From DASUTB01 sp036374835 (GTDB lineage: Bacteria > Actinomycetota > Actinomycetes > Jiangellales > Jiangellaceae), in contig DASUTB010000111.1 in assembly GCA_036374835.1 (NCBI GenBank), positions 20,147-84,146 on the forward strand: a stretch of DNA of 64,000 nucleotides, in the 5' to 3' direction. The translations under genes and the position numbers were made by a program. The notes under the pieces are model-generated. The model saw nothing but the letters and a program-made list of their open reading frames with translations. It was not told where the DNA came from and made no database searches. Every line of letters starts with the position of its first letter. The first letter of the stretch is position 1. This document shows positions 1 to 7,970 of the stretch, in pieces.

Positions 1-196
1 CCCACACCACGTTGCGGCTGCCATCGGCGATCAGCTCGCTGAAGTAGTCGCGGCTGTCGAATCCCTTGACCGTGAACGGGTCGCGGGTGCCGGCGTCCTC
101 GACGAAGAGCCCTTCATTGAGCGGGACGAGCTCCGCCACGTCGTCGGTGCTCGCCAGCCGGACCTGGGCTGTGCTGTGTTCCTCGGAAACTGCCAT
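1..196 (-). CDS. GNAT-family N-acetyltransferase, N-terminal part (gene runs off the window)
   Basis: Only the first 65 codons are present. The peptide starts MAVSEEHSTAQVRLA and continues with the layout of a GNAT N-terminus: a first beta strand (VRLAST), then DDVAELVPLNEGLF as helix 1, then a loop rich in Asp and Gly leading to YFSELIADGSRNVVW, which would be strands 2-3. The acetyl-CoA binding motif lies outside the window, so substrate and even the family assignment are inferred. The ATG is chosen because a plausible promoter ends only 6 bp before it (see the promoter entry), which would give a leaderless mRNA. Any protein with this fold could act on an amine, antibiotic or ribosomal protein; nothing here decides. 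Confidence 0.6.
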   Translation of the reverse strand, partial: MAVSEEHSTAQVRLASTDDVAELVPLNEGLFVEDAGTRDPFTVKGFDSRDYFSELIADGSRNVVW

Positions 197-202
197 TCCA
201 AA

Positions 203-232
203 AAGTTAGGCACAACGATAAAACGAAGTAAA
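203..232 (-). promoter_or_regulatory. Possible leaderless promoter of the GNAT gene
   Basis: Reading the minus strand, TTTACT (227-232) and TAACTT (203-208) are separated by 18 bp, and the start ATG follows TAACTT by 6 bp, as expected for a leaderless actinobacterial transcript. The stretch 197-262 is clearly AT-richer than its surroundings. This is inference from sequence only. Confidence 0.3.
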
Positions 233-264
233 CACATCCAAATTAATGAACTTGAGCAATTGAC

Positions 265-1854
265 CTAGTCGGTCGGGACGAGGTCGGCGAAGATCGCGGT
301 CTCGATGTACTTGCCCTCCCGGTTGTCGCCGGAGCCGGGTGCCAGCGCCTCGGCCACGGCCTCGAGTTGGGGCCGGTCGCCGTCCGACACCCATGCGGCA
401 AGTGCGAGGAACTCCTTTCTCGGGCCCATATGCGCCTGCATCTCGGTGAAGTCACCCGCCACGAACTCGTCGTTGCCGACGTAGTGCACCGCCCTCCCCT
501 CGGCATCGCGCGCGGTGATCGCGGATTGCCCGTCGAAGCCGATGTCCAGCACATTGCCGGTCAGCATGGGCGTGACGTTGTAGCCGATGTCGAGCTCCGG
601 GTCGGCGACGGCTCGCCATGTCGAGCCCATCCACGCCATCGGCTGCCAACTGCCGGCCCGCTCGCCCGAAGCCCATCGGACCGGGTTCGCGGCGGGCTGG
701 ATCATGACGTCGATGTCGAGCTCGGCCAGGCACGACACATATGTCTCGGTGACGTCAGCGCACGGGTCGTCGCCCGGCTCATCGCCCAGGGAGTAGCCGT
801 ACGTCGACGCCGCGTCTCCTGCCGCGAAGCCGAGTGAGAAGCCTGCAATATCGACCGGTCCGATGTTCGCCATCGCCGCCTGGCCGCTGCTGGGGCCCTC
901 GTCCAGACCGAACATCTCCTGCTCGAACCCCGAGACCGGCACCTTCTCGTTGGTGAACAGCAGGTTGGTCGCCCCGGCCGGCGCGTCCGGATCGATCTGG
1001 TGTGGCCCCCACACGAAAGTCGAGTTGGTAACCCGGTCCGACGTCGCGACGTAGGCCGTCGAGGTCGGCAGCACGGACGGGTCGGCGAACAGGGCTACTT
1101 CGACCGGGTTGCTCGTCTCGCGGTATTCGGCCTGACTGTTTCCGGCCACCACGTAGACGCCATAGTCCATGGCGATCTCAGAGAACGTCGTCGAGAAGGC
1201 ACGCACGAACGTGTCGGTGGCGGCGAGCATCAGCTGCTTGCGCAGGTCGACCGGCCCCAACATGGCTTGGTACGCCGCGATCTGCAGGCTGTACGCGGTG
1301 TTGAGCTGCAGCATCGCGCCGCCCAGCCCGATCGGTGTCCCGTCCCCGAACGGCGCACCAAGGCGCGTCCCGGACTGGCCGCGCACCGTCGCCCCCCGCT
1401 GGCCGGTCAGGAGCGTAGGTAGGCCGATGGCCTCGGGAAAGACCACGAGCGTGGGCTGATCCGGCTGGCGGTACGGTTCGACGAGCGTCTCCATCAAGCA
1501 GCGCATCGCGGTCCGGTACGTCTCGTGCGAGCGCAGGTGATCCATGTCGATCCGGTATTGGATCGCGAACACCCGCAGCGTGCCGTCCTGATCGGAGTGC
1601 CCGATGACCGGCTGACGCCCGTCGGCGGCGTACTCCGCGCAGGTCTGCTCGGACGGCCGTCCTTCGTCGAACGCGTCGTCGCCACCCGCCACGACCCCGG
1701 CGATCGCCGACACCAGCGGCCCGGGGAAGAGCGTGACCGCGACGACGACCGACCACGCGATGAGGATCGGGACGACGACACCTCGCACCACTCGCCAACG
1801 CCGCGCCAGCGGCGCTCGCATCGGACCATCACCATGTTGATCCCGACTAGGCAT
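265..1854 (-). CDS. Membrane-anchored nitrilase-superfamily (carbon-nitrogen hydrolase fold) protein, catalytic Cys apparently missing
   Basis: A protein of 529 residues with one N-terminal membrane segment (about 22-42) and an outside carbon-nitrogen hydrolase domain. The family's Glu-Lys-Cys triad can be partly traced: Glu in VVFPEA (about 141) and Lys in TNEKVP (about 304). The third element, normally G-x-x-I-C-Y, reads GFSLGF (about 338-343), so the nucleophile position holds Gly. A later segment resembles the strand and helix that follow the Cys in the family. The protein may therefore be a binding or pseudo-enzyme member, or its nucleophile lies elsewhere. The start is placed at MPSRDQ because AAGG lies upstream at usable distance; starts at 1884 and 1821 are possible. 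It stands alone between a GNAT gene and a NUDIX gene, all on the minus strand. Confidence 0.6.
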   Translation of the reverse strand: MPSRDQHGDGPMRAPLARRWRVVRGVVVPILIAWSVVVAVTLFPGPLVSAIAGVVAGGDDAFDEGRPSEQTCAEYAADGRQPVIGHSDQDGTLRVFAIQYRIDMDHLRSHETYRTAMRCLMETLVEPYRQPDQPTLVVFPEAIGLPTLLTGQRGATVRGQSGTRLGAPFGDGTPIGLGGAMLQLNTAYSLQIAAYQAMLGPVDLRKQLMLAATDTFVRAFSTTFSEIAMDYGVYVVAGNSQAEYRETSNPVEVALFADPSVLPTSTAYVATSDRVTNSTFVWGPHQIDPDAPAGATNLLFTNEKVPVSGFEQEMFGLDEGPSSGQAAMANIGPVDIAGFSLGFAAGDAASTYGYSLGDEPGDDPCADVTETYVSCLAELDIDVMIQPAANPVRWASGERAGSWQPMAWMGSTWRAVADPELDIGYNVTPMLTGNVLDIGFDGQSAITARDAEGRAVHYVGNDEFVAGDFTEMQAHMGPRKEFLALAAWVSDGDRPQLEAVAEALAPGSGDNREGKYIETAIFADLVPTD

Positions 1855-1949
1855 GCTGCGGACCTTAGCCTCAAAGGAGGCCATCCCGGCAAGCGGGTCG
1901 GAGGCGGATCGCGCATGCGAAACGCGACCGAACGGGCCTTGTCAGCCTG

Positions 1950-2375
1950 TCACGCGCGGGCTTCGGCGAGGAATCGCGTCATCGCCGCGACCACTGGTAT
2001 GTCGGCCGGGAGCCACCGCACCTCGCCCAACCGTTCGGCCGGTAGCCAACGCAGGTCGTCGTGGTCTTCGATGGGGGACGGCACCCCGCTCGCGATCTCG
2101 GCCAGCCACAGCCGCATCCGCGTGGTTCCGGCCAGCGGCCAGGACGGTGCCCCGTCCGGTGCTACCTCCGCACCGAGCCGGAGCGTGACGCCGAGTTCTT
2201 CACGGATCTCGCGGTGCAACGCGGCGAGCGGCTCCTCGCCCAGCTCCACCTTGCCGCCGGGGAACTCCCAATAGCCGGCCAGCTCGGCCGGAGCGCTCCG
2301 ACGTGCCGCGAGCAACGAGCGCGGCCGTTTCAGATCGTCCACGATCGCTGCGGCGACGACCAGCACAGAGCGCAC
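1950..2375 (-). CDS. NUDIX hydrolase, MutT-like
   Basis: A 141-residue NUDIX protein. The Nudix box is complete: GGKVELGEEPLAALHREI followed by REELGV matches G-x5-E-x7-REUxEExGU and gives the metal-binding glutamates. Upstream, AGYWEFPGGK matches the MutT class that hydrolyses oxidised or non-canonical (d)NTPs, where the WEFPGG segment is typical. The size equals that of MutT. The GTG start (MRSVLVVAAAIV) is chosen because the first strand of the fold begins there; longer in-frame reading gives low-complexity Arg-rich sequence typical of out-of-frame high-GC DNA. The substrate, probably 8-oxo-dGTP or a related nucleotide, is inferred. Divergent from the membrane protease gene. Confidence 0.85.
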   Translation of the reverse strand: MRSVLVVAAAIVDDLKRPRSLLAARRSAPAELAGYWEFPGGKVELGEEPLAALHREIREELGVTLRLGAEVAPDGAPSWPLAGTTRMRLWLAEIASGVPSPIEDHDDLRWLPAERLGEVRWLPADIPVVAAMTRFLAEARA

Positions 2376-2480
2376 CCGCGTGACTCTAGCGTTGTGCTGC
2401 CGGCTCCGCGCCGTACGACCCTCGAACTCAGGTAGATCCGCTCGGTACGGCTGCGTGGCACAGCAACGCCGTAGCCTGCT

Positions 2481-3110
2481 ATGCGGCATCCGTGTAATGG
2501 AGATGCGCGACCGGCTTGCGCGGGTGCGACACTTGCGACTGTGGAAGAAGGGGTGGCGGGCGGCGCTGACCATTCCGCAAGGTGGTCCCTGGCCGACCTG
2601 GTGAGCCCAGTCCTTGCGGTGACCGTTCTTCTGACCATCGCCATCTCGGTGCCGATTGCGACCGTCGTTAGCTGCAACGCCCATGAGGTCGGGCACGCGC
2701 TCACCGGCACTGCCTTTGGGTGGGAGGTCGCTCGGATCGTGCCCTGTGCCCCGACTGGCGGCGAAGTGATCTATCGCACATCGACGATCCACGGAGACGC
2801 GTTGGAGAGCGTGTCAGGCGGCGTGGCCGGCGCGTTCGTGCTTGTCCTCGTTTATGTCGTGGCCCTTCATCGCGGGTCCCTCCCGTTGCGAGTTCCCATC
2901 GCATGGGCGTTCGGGCTGGGGCTGGTCGTCCCGGTCGGGCCGCAGGTCGTGATTGCCATCCTCGAGGGAGCCACCCGGGAGAGCAACTACGGCGACACCA
3001 TCTCAGCGGGCGCCGGTATCTGGATCCCGGTCCTCCTGATCAGCGCGACTATCGGCCCAATCGTGCACGTGTGGCGATGGCGCGACGTCTTTCGGCGCCG
3101 GCAAGCATGA
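2481..3110 (+). CDS. M50-like membrane zinc metalloprotease (HEVGH), small
   Basis: An integral membrane protein of up to 209 residues. A hydrophobic segment (about 43-65) runs directly into CNAHEVGHAL, an HExxH zinc motif at the membrane surface as in site-2 proteases and their small relatives (peptidase M50 and M50B-like). Two or three more hydrophobic segments follow (about 108-128, 138-160, 178-196), and the C-terminus RWRDVFRRRQ is basic. The second metal ligand motif of M50 (NPDG) is not evident, so classical intramembrane protease activity is uncertain. The start is unsure: GTG codons at 2541 and 2553, the latter after GAAGAAGGG, would remove an unlikely looking leader. Substrate unknown. 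Confidence 0.6.
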   Translation: MRHPCNGDARPACAGATLATVEEGVAGGADHSARWSLADLVSPVLAVTVLLTIAISVPIATVVSCNAHEVGHALTGTAFGWEVARIVPCAPTGGEVIYRTSTIHGDALESVSGGVAGAFVLVLVYVVALHRGSLPLRVPIAWAFGLGLVVPVGPQVVIAILEGATRESNYGDTISAGAGIWIPVLLISATIGPIVHVWRWRDVFRRRQA

Positions 3111-3212
3111 GCCGACAACGGCACTTTCGACGCCGTGTCGGTGCAACGCGCCGGTGATCACGGCGGGTGGCGTGTCCCAGCAGAAGGCCTGGGCGCTGGT
3201 AACGTGCCGAGC

Positions 3213-3959
3213 GTGCGGCTCACCGTGCTCGGCGGATGTGGAGCATGGCCGAGCGCGGGTCAGGCTTGTGGCGGCTACCTCGTCGAGTTCGAAGACTTCA
3301 GCCTGTTGATCGATCCTGGCTATGCGATCGTGCCCCGCCTCATGCACCGGATGAAACCGGGCGAGCTCGATGCGGTGTTCGTCACCCACCGCCATCCCGA
3401 TCACTGTGCCGATCTCAATCCGCTGCTGCGGGCTCGCGAGATGTCGAGCGAGGACGCCCGAGCGCTGCCGGTCTTCGCGCCGCCCGGCGCGCTCGACGCA
3501 GTGCTGGCGCTCGATCGGCCCGGCTTCCTCGACGATGCGATCTCGCTCCACGAGTACGAGCCCGGCGATTTGTTCGGCATCGGACCGTTCGAAGCCGTCA
3601 CGACCCTGCTGCCGCACTCGGTCCCCAACGCCGGTGTGCGGCTCAGCGTCGACGGTCACTCACTCGCCTACACCGGAGATACCGGCCCGAGCCCAACGAT
3701 CGCGGAGCTGGCCGGCGATTGCGACCTGCTGCTGGCCGACGCCAGCTACGTCGACGAGGACATGCCCGACCAGCTGCGGCCGGTGCTGTCCACCGCCCGT
3801 GAGGCCGGACGCAACGCCGCTGCTGCGGGCGTTGGACGGCTGCTTCTGACCCACCTCATTCCGGGCACGGATCCGGCCAGGGCAGCCGAAGAAGCTCAGC
3901 ATTCCTACCTCGGGCAAATCGAGGTAGCGGAGCGGGATTTGGCGATCGCGCTGACCTGA
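3213..3959 (+). CDS. MBL-fold metallo-hydrolase (RNase Z/phosphodiesterase-like)
   Basis: A 248-residue metallo-beta-lactamase fold protein. The dizinc site is visible: THRHPDH (His59, His61, Asp63, His64), a later His in LLPHS, Asp in YTGDTG, and a final His in LLTHLIPG. The opening VRLTVLGGCGAWP with a Gly-rich turn and LIDPG are the usual first strands of the RNase Z/PhnP branch. No exosite insertion of true tRNase Z is seen, so a phosphodiesterase or metabolite hydrolase is as likely. The GTG start is set at the first beta strand; GTG 3204 is an alternative. Same strand as, and about 40 bp before, the HAD gene, so the two may be co-transcribed. Confidence 0.8.
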   Translation: MRLTVLGGCGAWPSAGQACGGYLVEFEDFSLLIDPGYAIVPRLMHRMKPGELDAVFVTHRHPDHCADLNPLLRAREMSSEDARALPVFAPPGALDAVLALDRPGFLDDAISLHEYEPGDLFGIGPFEAVTTLLPHSVPNAGVRLSVDGHSLAYTGDTGPSPTIAELAGDCDLLLADASYVDEDMPDQLRPVLSTAREAGRNAAAAGVGRLLLTHLIPGTDPARAAEEAQHSYLGQIEVAERDLAIALT

Positions 3960-4001
3960 CCCCGGGTCCGAGCGTCAGACCCGGCCGGTACGGTCGGGTG
4001 C

Positions 4002-4709
4002 ATGAGCATCGACGCGGTGATCTTCGACTGGGGCGGCACGCTGACGCCGTGGCACGACGTCGACCTGGCCGAGAAGTGGCTGGCCTACGCCGAGGTCGTG
4101 CAGACAGCGAACCCGGCGCCGCTCGTCGAAGCCTTGGTGGCGGCCGAAGCCACGGCATGGGCGGCCGCCCGCGACAGGCATGAGTCCGCCACGTTCGATG
4201 ACGTGCTCGCCGCGGCCGAGGTCGCGTACAACGCCGAGGCGGCCGCGGCCTACCGAGCCTCCTTCGACCGGCACACCTACACCGACGCTGATGTGCCGGC
4301 GCTGTTCACCGACTTGCGGGAACGCGACGTCCGGGTGGGTGTGTTATCGAACACGATGTGGCCGCGCGACTGGCATCGCGACCTGTTCGCCCGCGACGGT
4401 GTGCTCGAGCTCATCGACGGCGATGTCTACTCGTCGGAGATCCCGCATACCAAGCCGCACGAGCTGGCCTTCCGCAAGGCGATGGCGGCCGTCGGCGCCG
4501 ACGATCCGAGCCGCTGCGTGTTCGTCGGCGACCGCCCCTACGACGATATCTCCGGCGCCCGGGCCATCGGCATGCGCACAATCTTCGTCCCGCACTCGAA
4601 CATCCCGGCGGCACAGCAAGTGCCGGTCGACGTCAGCCCCGACGCGGTCGTCGAGCGACTCGCCGAGGTGGTCGTCCATGTCGATGGATGGCGCAACGGC
4701 GGCGGCTAG
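4002..4709 (+). CDS. HAD-superfamily hydrolase (subfamily IA)
   Basis: A 235-residue HAD phosphatase-like protein. Motif I is FDWGGTLT, with the nucleophile Asp but Gly where the general acid Asp usually sits, a variant common in one HAD-IA group. Motif II is GVLSNT, motif III Lys is in PHTKPHELAF, and motif IV is VFVGDRPYDDISGA. An alpha-helical cap lies between about residues 18 and 95. Substrate cannot be told. Its stop codon overlaps that of the convergent Cof-type phosphatase gene (ctag at 4706-4709), so there is no room for a terminator between them. Confidence 0.85.
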   Translation: MSIDAVIFDWGGTLTPWHDVDLAEKWLAYAEVVQTANPAPLVEALVAAEATAWAAARDRHESATFDDVLAAAEVAYNAEAAAAYRASFDRHTYTDADVPALFTDLRERDVRVGVLSNTMWPRDWHRDLFARDGVLELIDGDVYSSEIPHTKPHELAFRKAMAAVGADDPSRCVFVGDRPYDDISGARAIGMRTIFVPHSNIPAAQQVPVDVSPDAVVERLAEVVVHVDGWRNGGG

Positions 4710-5500
4710 GCGCGCTGGCCGATGTACTCGCCGAGGAGGACCGCCACGCCGTCGGCCTCGACCGGCGGGCACACGTCGTCGGCCACCGCCTTGACGTCGT
4801 CCGGCGCCTGCCCCATCGCGACGCCGCGGCCGGCCCACGCCAGCATCTCCATGTCGTTGTGCCCGTCGCCGACGGCAAGCACATCAGCGGCGGCGACTCC
4901 GAGCCGGTCACACATCGCGGCGAGCCCGGACGCCTTGGACACGCCCTCCGGCATGAAGTCGATCCACGCGCTGTATCCGATGGCGTAGTCAACGCCACGC
5001 AGTCCGGCCGCATGCGCCAACTCGAAGAACTCCTCCCGGTTGCCGTTCGGCATCCGCGCCACCAGCCGCGTCACCGGCCCGGTGAGGAGTTCGTCATGCG
5101 AGACGACGACGATCTCGCCGTCGAGCTCGCCGGGAGGGAACTCCCCGGTCACGAGGTAACCGACACCGAGTTGCTCGACGGCCAGCAACGCATCCGGCAC
5201 GTGGTCGGCGAAGAACCGCACCGACTCCGTCGGATCGAACGTCGAGACGTCCACCGCCGTCCGGGTGCCGACGTCCACGACGACGGCGCCGTTCGAAGAC
5301 ACCGCATAGCCGTTGTCCAAGCCCAGTGACCAGCACACCGGCAGCGTCGAATGCATCGACCGGCCGGTGGCGATCGCCACTGTGATCCCGGCGTCGCGCG
5401 CTCGGCGCACAGCGTGGGTGACCGAGGGCGACAGCGAGCCGTCGAAGCCGAGAACCGTGCCGTCGACGTCGAGTGCGATCAGATCAGGACGCCAGTTCAT
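4706..5500 (-). CDS. Cof-type HAD-IIB phosphatase
   Basis: A 264-residue HAD-IIB (Cof/YbiV-type) phosphatase. Motif I is ALDVDGTVLG with both aspartates, motif II is AIATGRS, the conserved Asn of the cap occurs in SSNGAVVV, the motif III Lys is in EGVSKASGL, and motif IV is AVGDGHNDMEML. Members dephosphorylate sugar phosphates, flavin precursors or other small phosphates. The ATG overlaps the serS stop by four bases (ATGA), so this gene is translated from the serS message. Pairing of serS with a Cof-type phosphatase is frequent in actinobacteria; a functional link is not proven. Confidence 0.88.
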   Translation of the reverse strand: MNWRPDLIALDVDGTVLGFDGSLSPSVTHAVRRARDAGITVAIATGRSMHSTLPVCWSLGLDNGYAVSSNGAVVVDVGTRTAVDVSTFDPTESVRFFADHVPDALLAVEQLGVGYLVTGEFPPGELDGEIVVVSHDELLTGPVTRLVARMPNGNREEFFELAHAAGLRGVDYAIGYSAWIDFMPEGVSKASGLAAMCDRLGVAAADVLAVGDGHNDMEMLAWAGRGVAMGQAPDDVKAVADDVCPPVEADGVAVLLGEYIGQRA

Positions 5501-6756
5501 TCGACCGGCTCGAGCAGTTCCCGGCCGCCGACGTACGGGCGCAGCGCCGCCGGAACATGCACCGAGCCGTCCGGACGCTGGTGGTTCTCCAGGATCGCGA
5601 CGATCCAGCGTGTCGTGCCCAACGTGCCGTTGAGCGTGGCGACGTTCCGTGTCCCGCGCTCGGTCCGTTCCCGGATCCCGAGCCGGCGGGCCTGGAAGGT
5701 CGTGCAGTTGGAGGTCGACGTCACCTCCATGAACCGCTCCTGCGACGGCAGCCACGCCTCGCAGTCGAACTTGCGTGCCGCACTCGACCCGAGGTCGCCG
5801 GCGGCGGTGTCGATGACCCGGTACGGCAGTTCCACAGCGGCCAGCATGTCCTCCTCCCACGCGAGGAGGCGGCGGTGCTCGTCGATGGCGTCCTCCTCGT
5901 GGCAGTACGAGAACATCTCGACTTTGTGGAACTGGTGAACACGAATGATCCCGCGGGTGTCGCGTCCGTGAGATCCGGCCTCGCGGCGGTAGCAAGCCGA
6001 CCAGCCGGCGTAGCGGAGCGGACCGGCCGACAGATCGATGATCTCGTCGGCGTGGTATCCGGCCAGTGGCACCTCGCTGGTACCGACGAGGTAGAGGTCG
6101 TCGGCCTCGAGCCGGTACACCTCGTCGGCATGCGCGCCGAGAAATCCGGTGCCGCCCATGATCTCGGGACGGACCAACGTCGGTGTGATCACCGGCGTGA
6201 ACCCGTTGCCGATCGCCTTGGCCATCGCCAGGTTGAGAATCGCGAGCTCCAGCTGCGCGCCGACACCGGTGAGGTAGTAGAACCGGGCACCGGACACCTT
6301 GGCACCGCGCGCCATGTCGATGGCGCCGAGCATCTCGCCGATCTCCAGGTGGTCGCGAACCTTCTCCAGGTCCGGACGATCGCCGACGTGCTTGAGAACG
6401 GCGAAATTCTCCTCGCCGCCGGACGGGACGCCGTCCTCCACCAGGTTGCCGGGAATCAGGACGAGTTCGTCGAGCCGCTGCTTCGCATCGTCGGCCGCCG
6501 TCTCTGCCTGCTTGACCGCGGCGGCGAGGTCCTTGGCCTTGGCCAGCAGGGCCGGCTTCTCGTCCCCGCTCGCCGTCGGGATCTGCTTACCCAGTGCCTT
6601 CTGCTCGGCCCGCAGCCGTTCGAACTCGGCCAGCGCGGATCGGCGCGCCTCGTCGGCGGCGAGCAGCTGGTCGACCACCTCGGTGCTCTCGCCACGAGCA
6701 CGCTGCGAGGCACGGACGCGGTCAGGGTCGTCACGGACTACACGTAAGTCGAGCAC
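5497..6756 (-). CDS. serS: Serine--tRNA ligase
   Basis: A 419-residue seryl-tRNA synthetase, the normal length. It begins with VLDLRVVRDDPDRVRAS, the first helix of the N-terminal coiled-coil arm (to about residue 110) that grips the tRNA-Ser variable arm. The class II catalytic core follows with motif 2 in CYRREAGSHGRDTRGI and motif 3 near NGTLGTTRWIVAILE, and ends at GGRELLEPVE. It makes Ser-tRNA in the cytoplasm, and also charges tRNA-Sec where present. The GTG start is fixed by the coiled-coil arm. No T-box leader is visible upstream; instead two tandem hairpins of the dispersed-repeat family lie between it and pheA. Confidence 0.97.
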   Translation of the reverse strand: MLDLRVVRDDPDRVRASQRARGESTEVVDQLLAADEARRSALAEFERLRAEQKALGKQIPTASGDEKPALLAKAKDLAAAVKQAETAADDAKQRLDELVLIPGNLVEDGVPSGGEENFAVLKHVGDRPDLEKVRDHLEIGEMLGAIDMARGAKVSGARFYYLTGVGAQLELAILNLAMAKAIGNGFTPVITPTLVRPEIMGGTGFLGAHADEVYRLEADDLYLVGTSEVPLAGYHADEIIDLSAGPLRYAGWSACYRREAGSHGRDTRGIIRVHQFHKVEMFSYCHEEDAIDEHRRLLAWEEDMLAAVELPYRVIDTAAGDLGSSAARKFDCEAWLPSQERFMEVTSTSNCTTFQARRLGIRERTERGTRNVATLNGTLGTTRWIVAILENHQRPDGSVHVPAALRPYVGGRELLEPVE

Positions 6757-6823
6757 GCGACCAAGAGTAACGACATCGGCGCGCGCTTCGCCGCCGCGTA
6801 TCGTGTGCGGTCCTCGCTCAAGT

Positions 6824-6933
6824 GGATCAGGTGAGGAAACCGCCACGCTCCTGCCGAGTTCCTCATCTGATCGTTCTGAAAAAGATCAGGTGGGAAACCG
6901 GCCCGCTACGGCCTCGGTTTGTCACCTGATCGC
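6824..6933. repeat. Dispersed intergenic repeat A: two tandem hairpins of the GATCAGGTG type
   Basis: Two adjacent imperfect hairpins lie between pheA and serS. The first pairs GATCAGGTGAGGAA (from 6825) with TTCCTCATCTGATC (6859-6872). The second pairs GATCAGGTGGGAAACCG (6884-6900) with CGGTTTGTCACCTGATC (6915-6931). On the minus strand the motif reads AGAACGATCAGATG, a variant of the AGAATGATCA core of the other copies in this window. The last codons of pheA (about ERSGDKPRP) and its stop lie within the second hairpin. Confidence 0.7.
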
Positions 6934-7868
6934 TCCGTTCCCCCTCGCAGCGAGGCGAGCCAGTCGGCGGCAGCGGCGAACTCGGCGTTGGACGTCCCGT
7001 AGCTCAGCGTCGGCGCCCTGCCGTCCGCCCGCGGATAGGAGCCGAGGAAGCGCACGTCCGCGCACACCCGCCGCAAACCCAGGAGCGCCTCACCGACCCG
7101 GGCGTCGCTCACGTGACCCTCGCAATCGACGGCGAAGCAGTACCGGCCCAGCCCACTGCCGGTCGGGCGGGATTCGATCCTGGTGAGATTGACGCCACGC
7201 GTGGCGAACTGCTCGAGGATCTCCAGTAGTGCTCCAGGATGATCGTCCCGGATGAAAGCCACGAGACTGGTCTTGCTCGCCCGGTCGGTTGGCGGCGGCG
7301 CGCCGGGACGCGTGAGCTGAACGAAGCGCGTCACCGCGTCCGGGTCGTCGCCGATTCCGGATGCCAGCGTCTCGAGCCGATAGTGGTCTGCGGCCAGGTT
7401 CGCCGCGATCGCCGCATCGTAAGGACCGTCTGGGCCGTGCTGCGCGTTGGCCACCATGGCGGCGGCCGATGCGGTGGACGCGGCCCGGTACACCTCGGTT
7501 TTGGGCAGGTTGTCGGACAGCCACGCGCGGCACTGTGCCTCCGCGACCGGATGCGTGATGATCGTCTCAACGTCTTCCAGCGTCGTCCCGCTACGGACGA
7601 GTAGCGCGAACTCGACCGGTATCAGGATCTCCCGTGCGATGATCAGCGGCTCGCCCCGAATCAACTCGTCGAGCGTCGCGTTGACCGAACCCTCGACCGA
7701 GTTCTCCAGGGGGACGACCGCCCCGTCGGCATCGCCGGAACGCACCGCCGCCATCGCGGACTGCACGCTCGGATACGGGAGCAACGACATGTCGCCGGGC
7801 AGGCAGCGTGCAGCGGCCTCGCAGAAGGTCCCCTGGGGACCGAGATACGCGATACGTGCGGCCGTCAC
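6906..7868 (-). CDS. pheA: Prephenate dehydratase
   Basis: A 320-residue monofunctional prephenate dehydratase (prephenate to phenylpyruvate, phenylalanine synthesis). The PDT domain spans about 1-185: it starts IAYLGPQGTF, contains PLENSVEGSV, and ends with the catalytic VTRFVQL. The C-terminal ACT domain (about 195-275) includes HPGALLEIL and the ESRP motif that binds phenylalanine for feedback control. The GTG start is put just before the first strand; TTG at 7877 is possible. The C-terminal residues after SLRGG are encoded by the dispersed repeat A and are unlikely to matter. Divergent from larB with 102 bp between the starts. Confidence 0.95.
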   Translation of the reverse strand: MTAARIAYLGPQGTFCEAAARCLPGDMSLLPYPSVQSAMAAVRSGDADGAVVPLENSVEGSVNATLDELIRGEPLIIAREILIPVEFALLVRSGTTLEDVETIITHPVAEAQCRAWLSDNLPKTEVYRAASTASAAAMVANAQHGPDGPYDAAIAANLAADHYRLETLASGIGDDPDAVTRFVQLTRPGAPPPTDRASKTSLVAFIRDDHPGALLEILEQFATRGVNLTRIESRPTGSGLGRYCFAVDCEGHVSDARVGEALLGLRRVCADVRFLGSYPRADGRAPTLSYGTSNAEFAAAADWLASLRGGTERSGDKPRP

Positions 7869-7970
7869 AGTGACCAAGCCTATGCGGTGCGGCACACCGG
7901 CACCCGTCAAGCCGCGACTCGGAACGGTCCGGCTAAGCGGCGCAAGCCACCCGGCGCTTACCGTATCGGG

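Noticed and set aside
6757..6905. T-box or other riboswitch before serS
   Set aside because: No T-box sequence or specifier-loop architecture was seen; the region holds repeat A hairpins instead.
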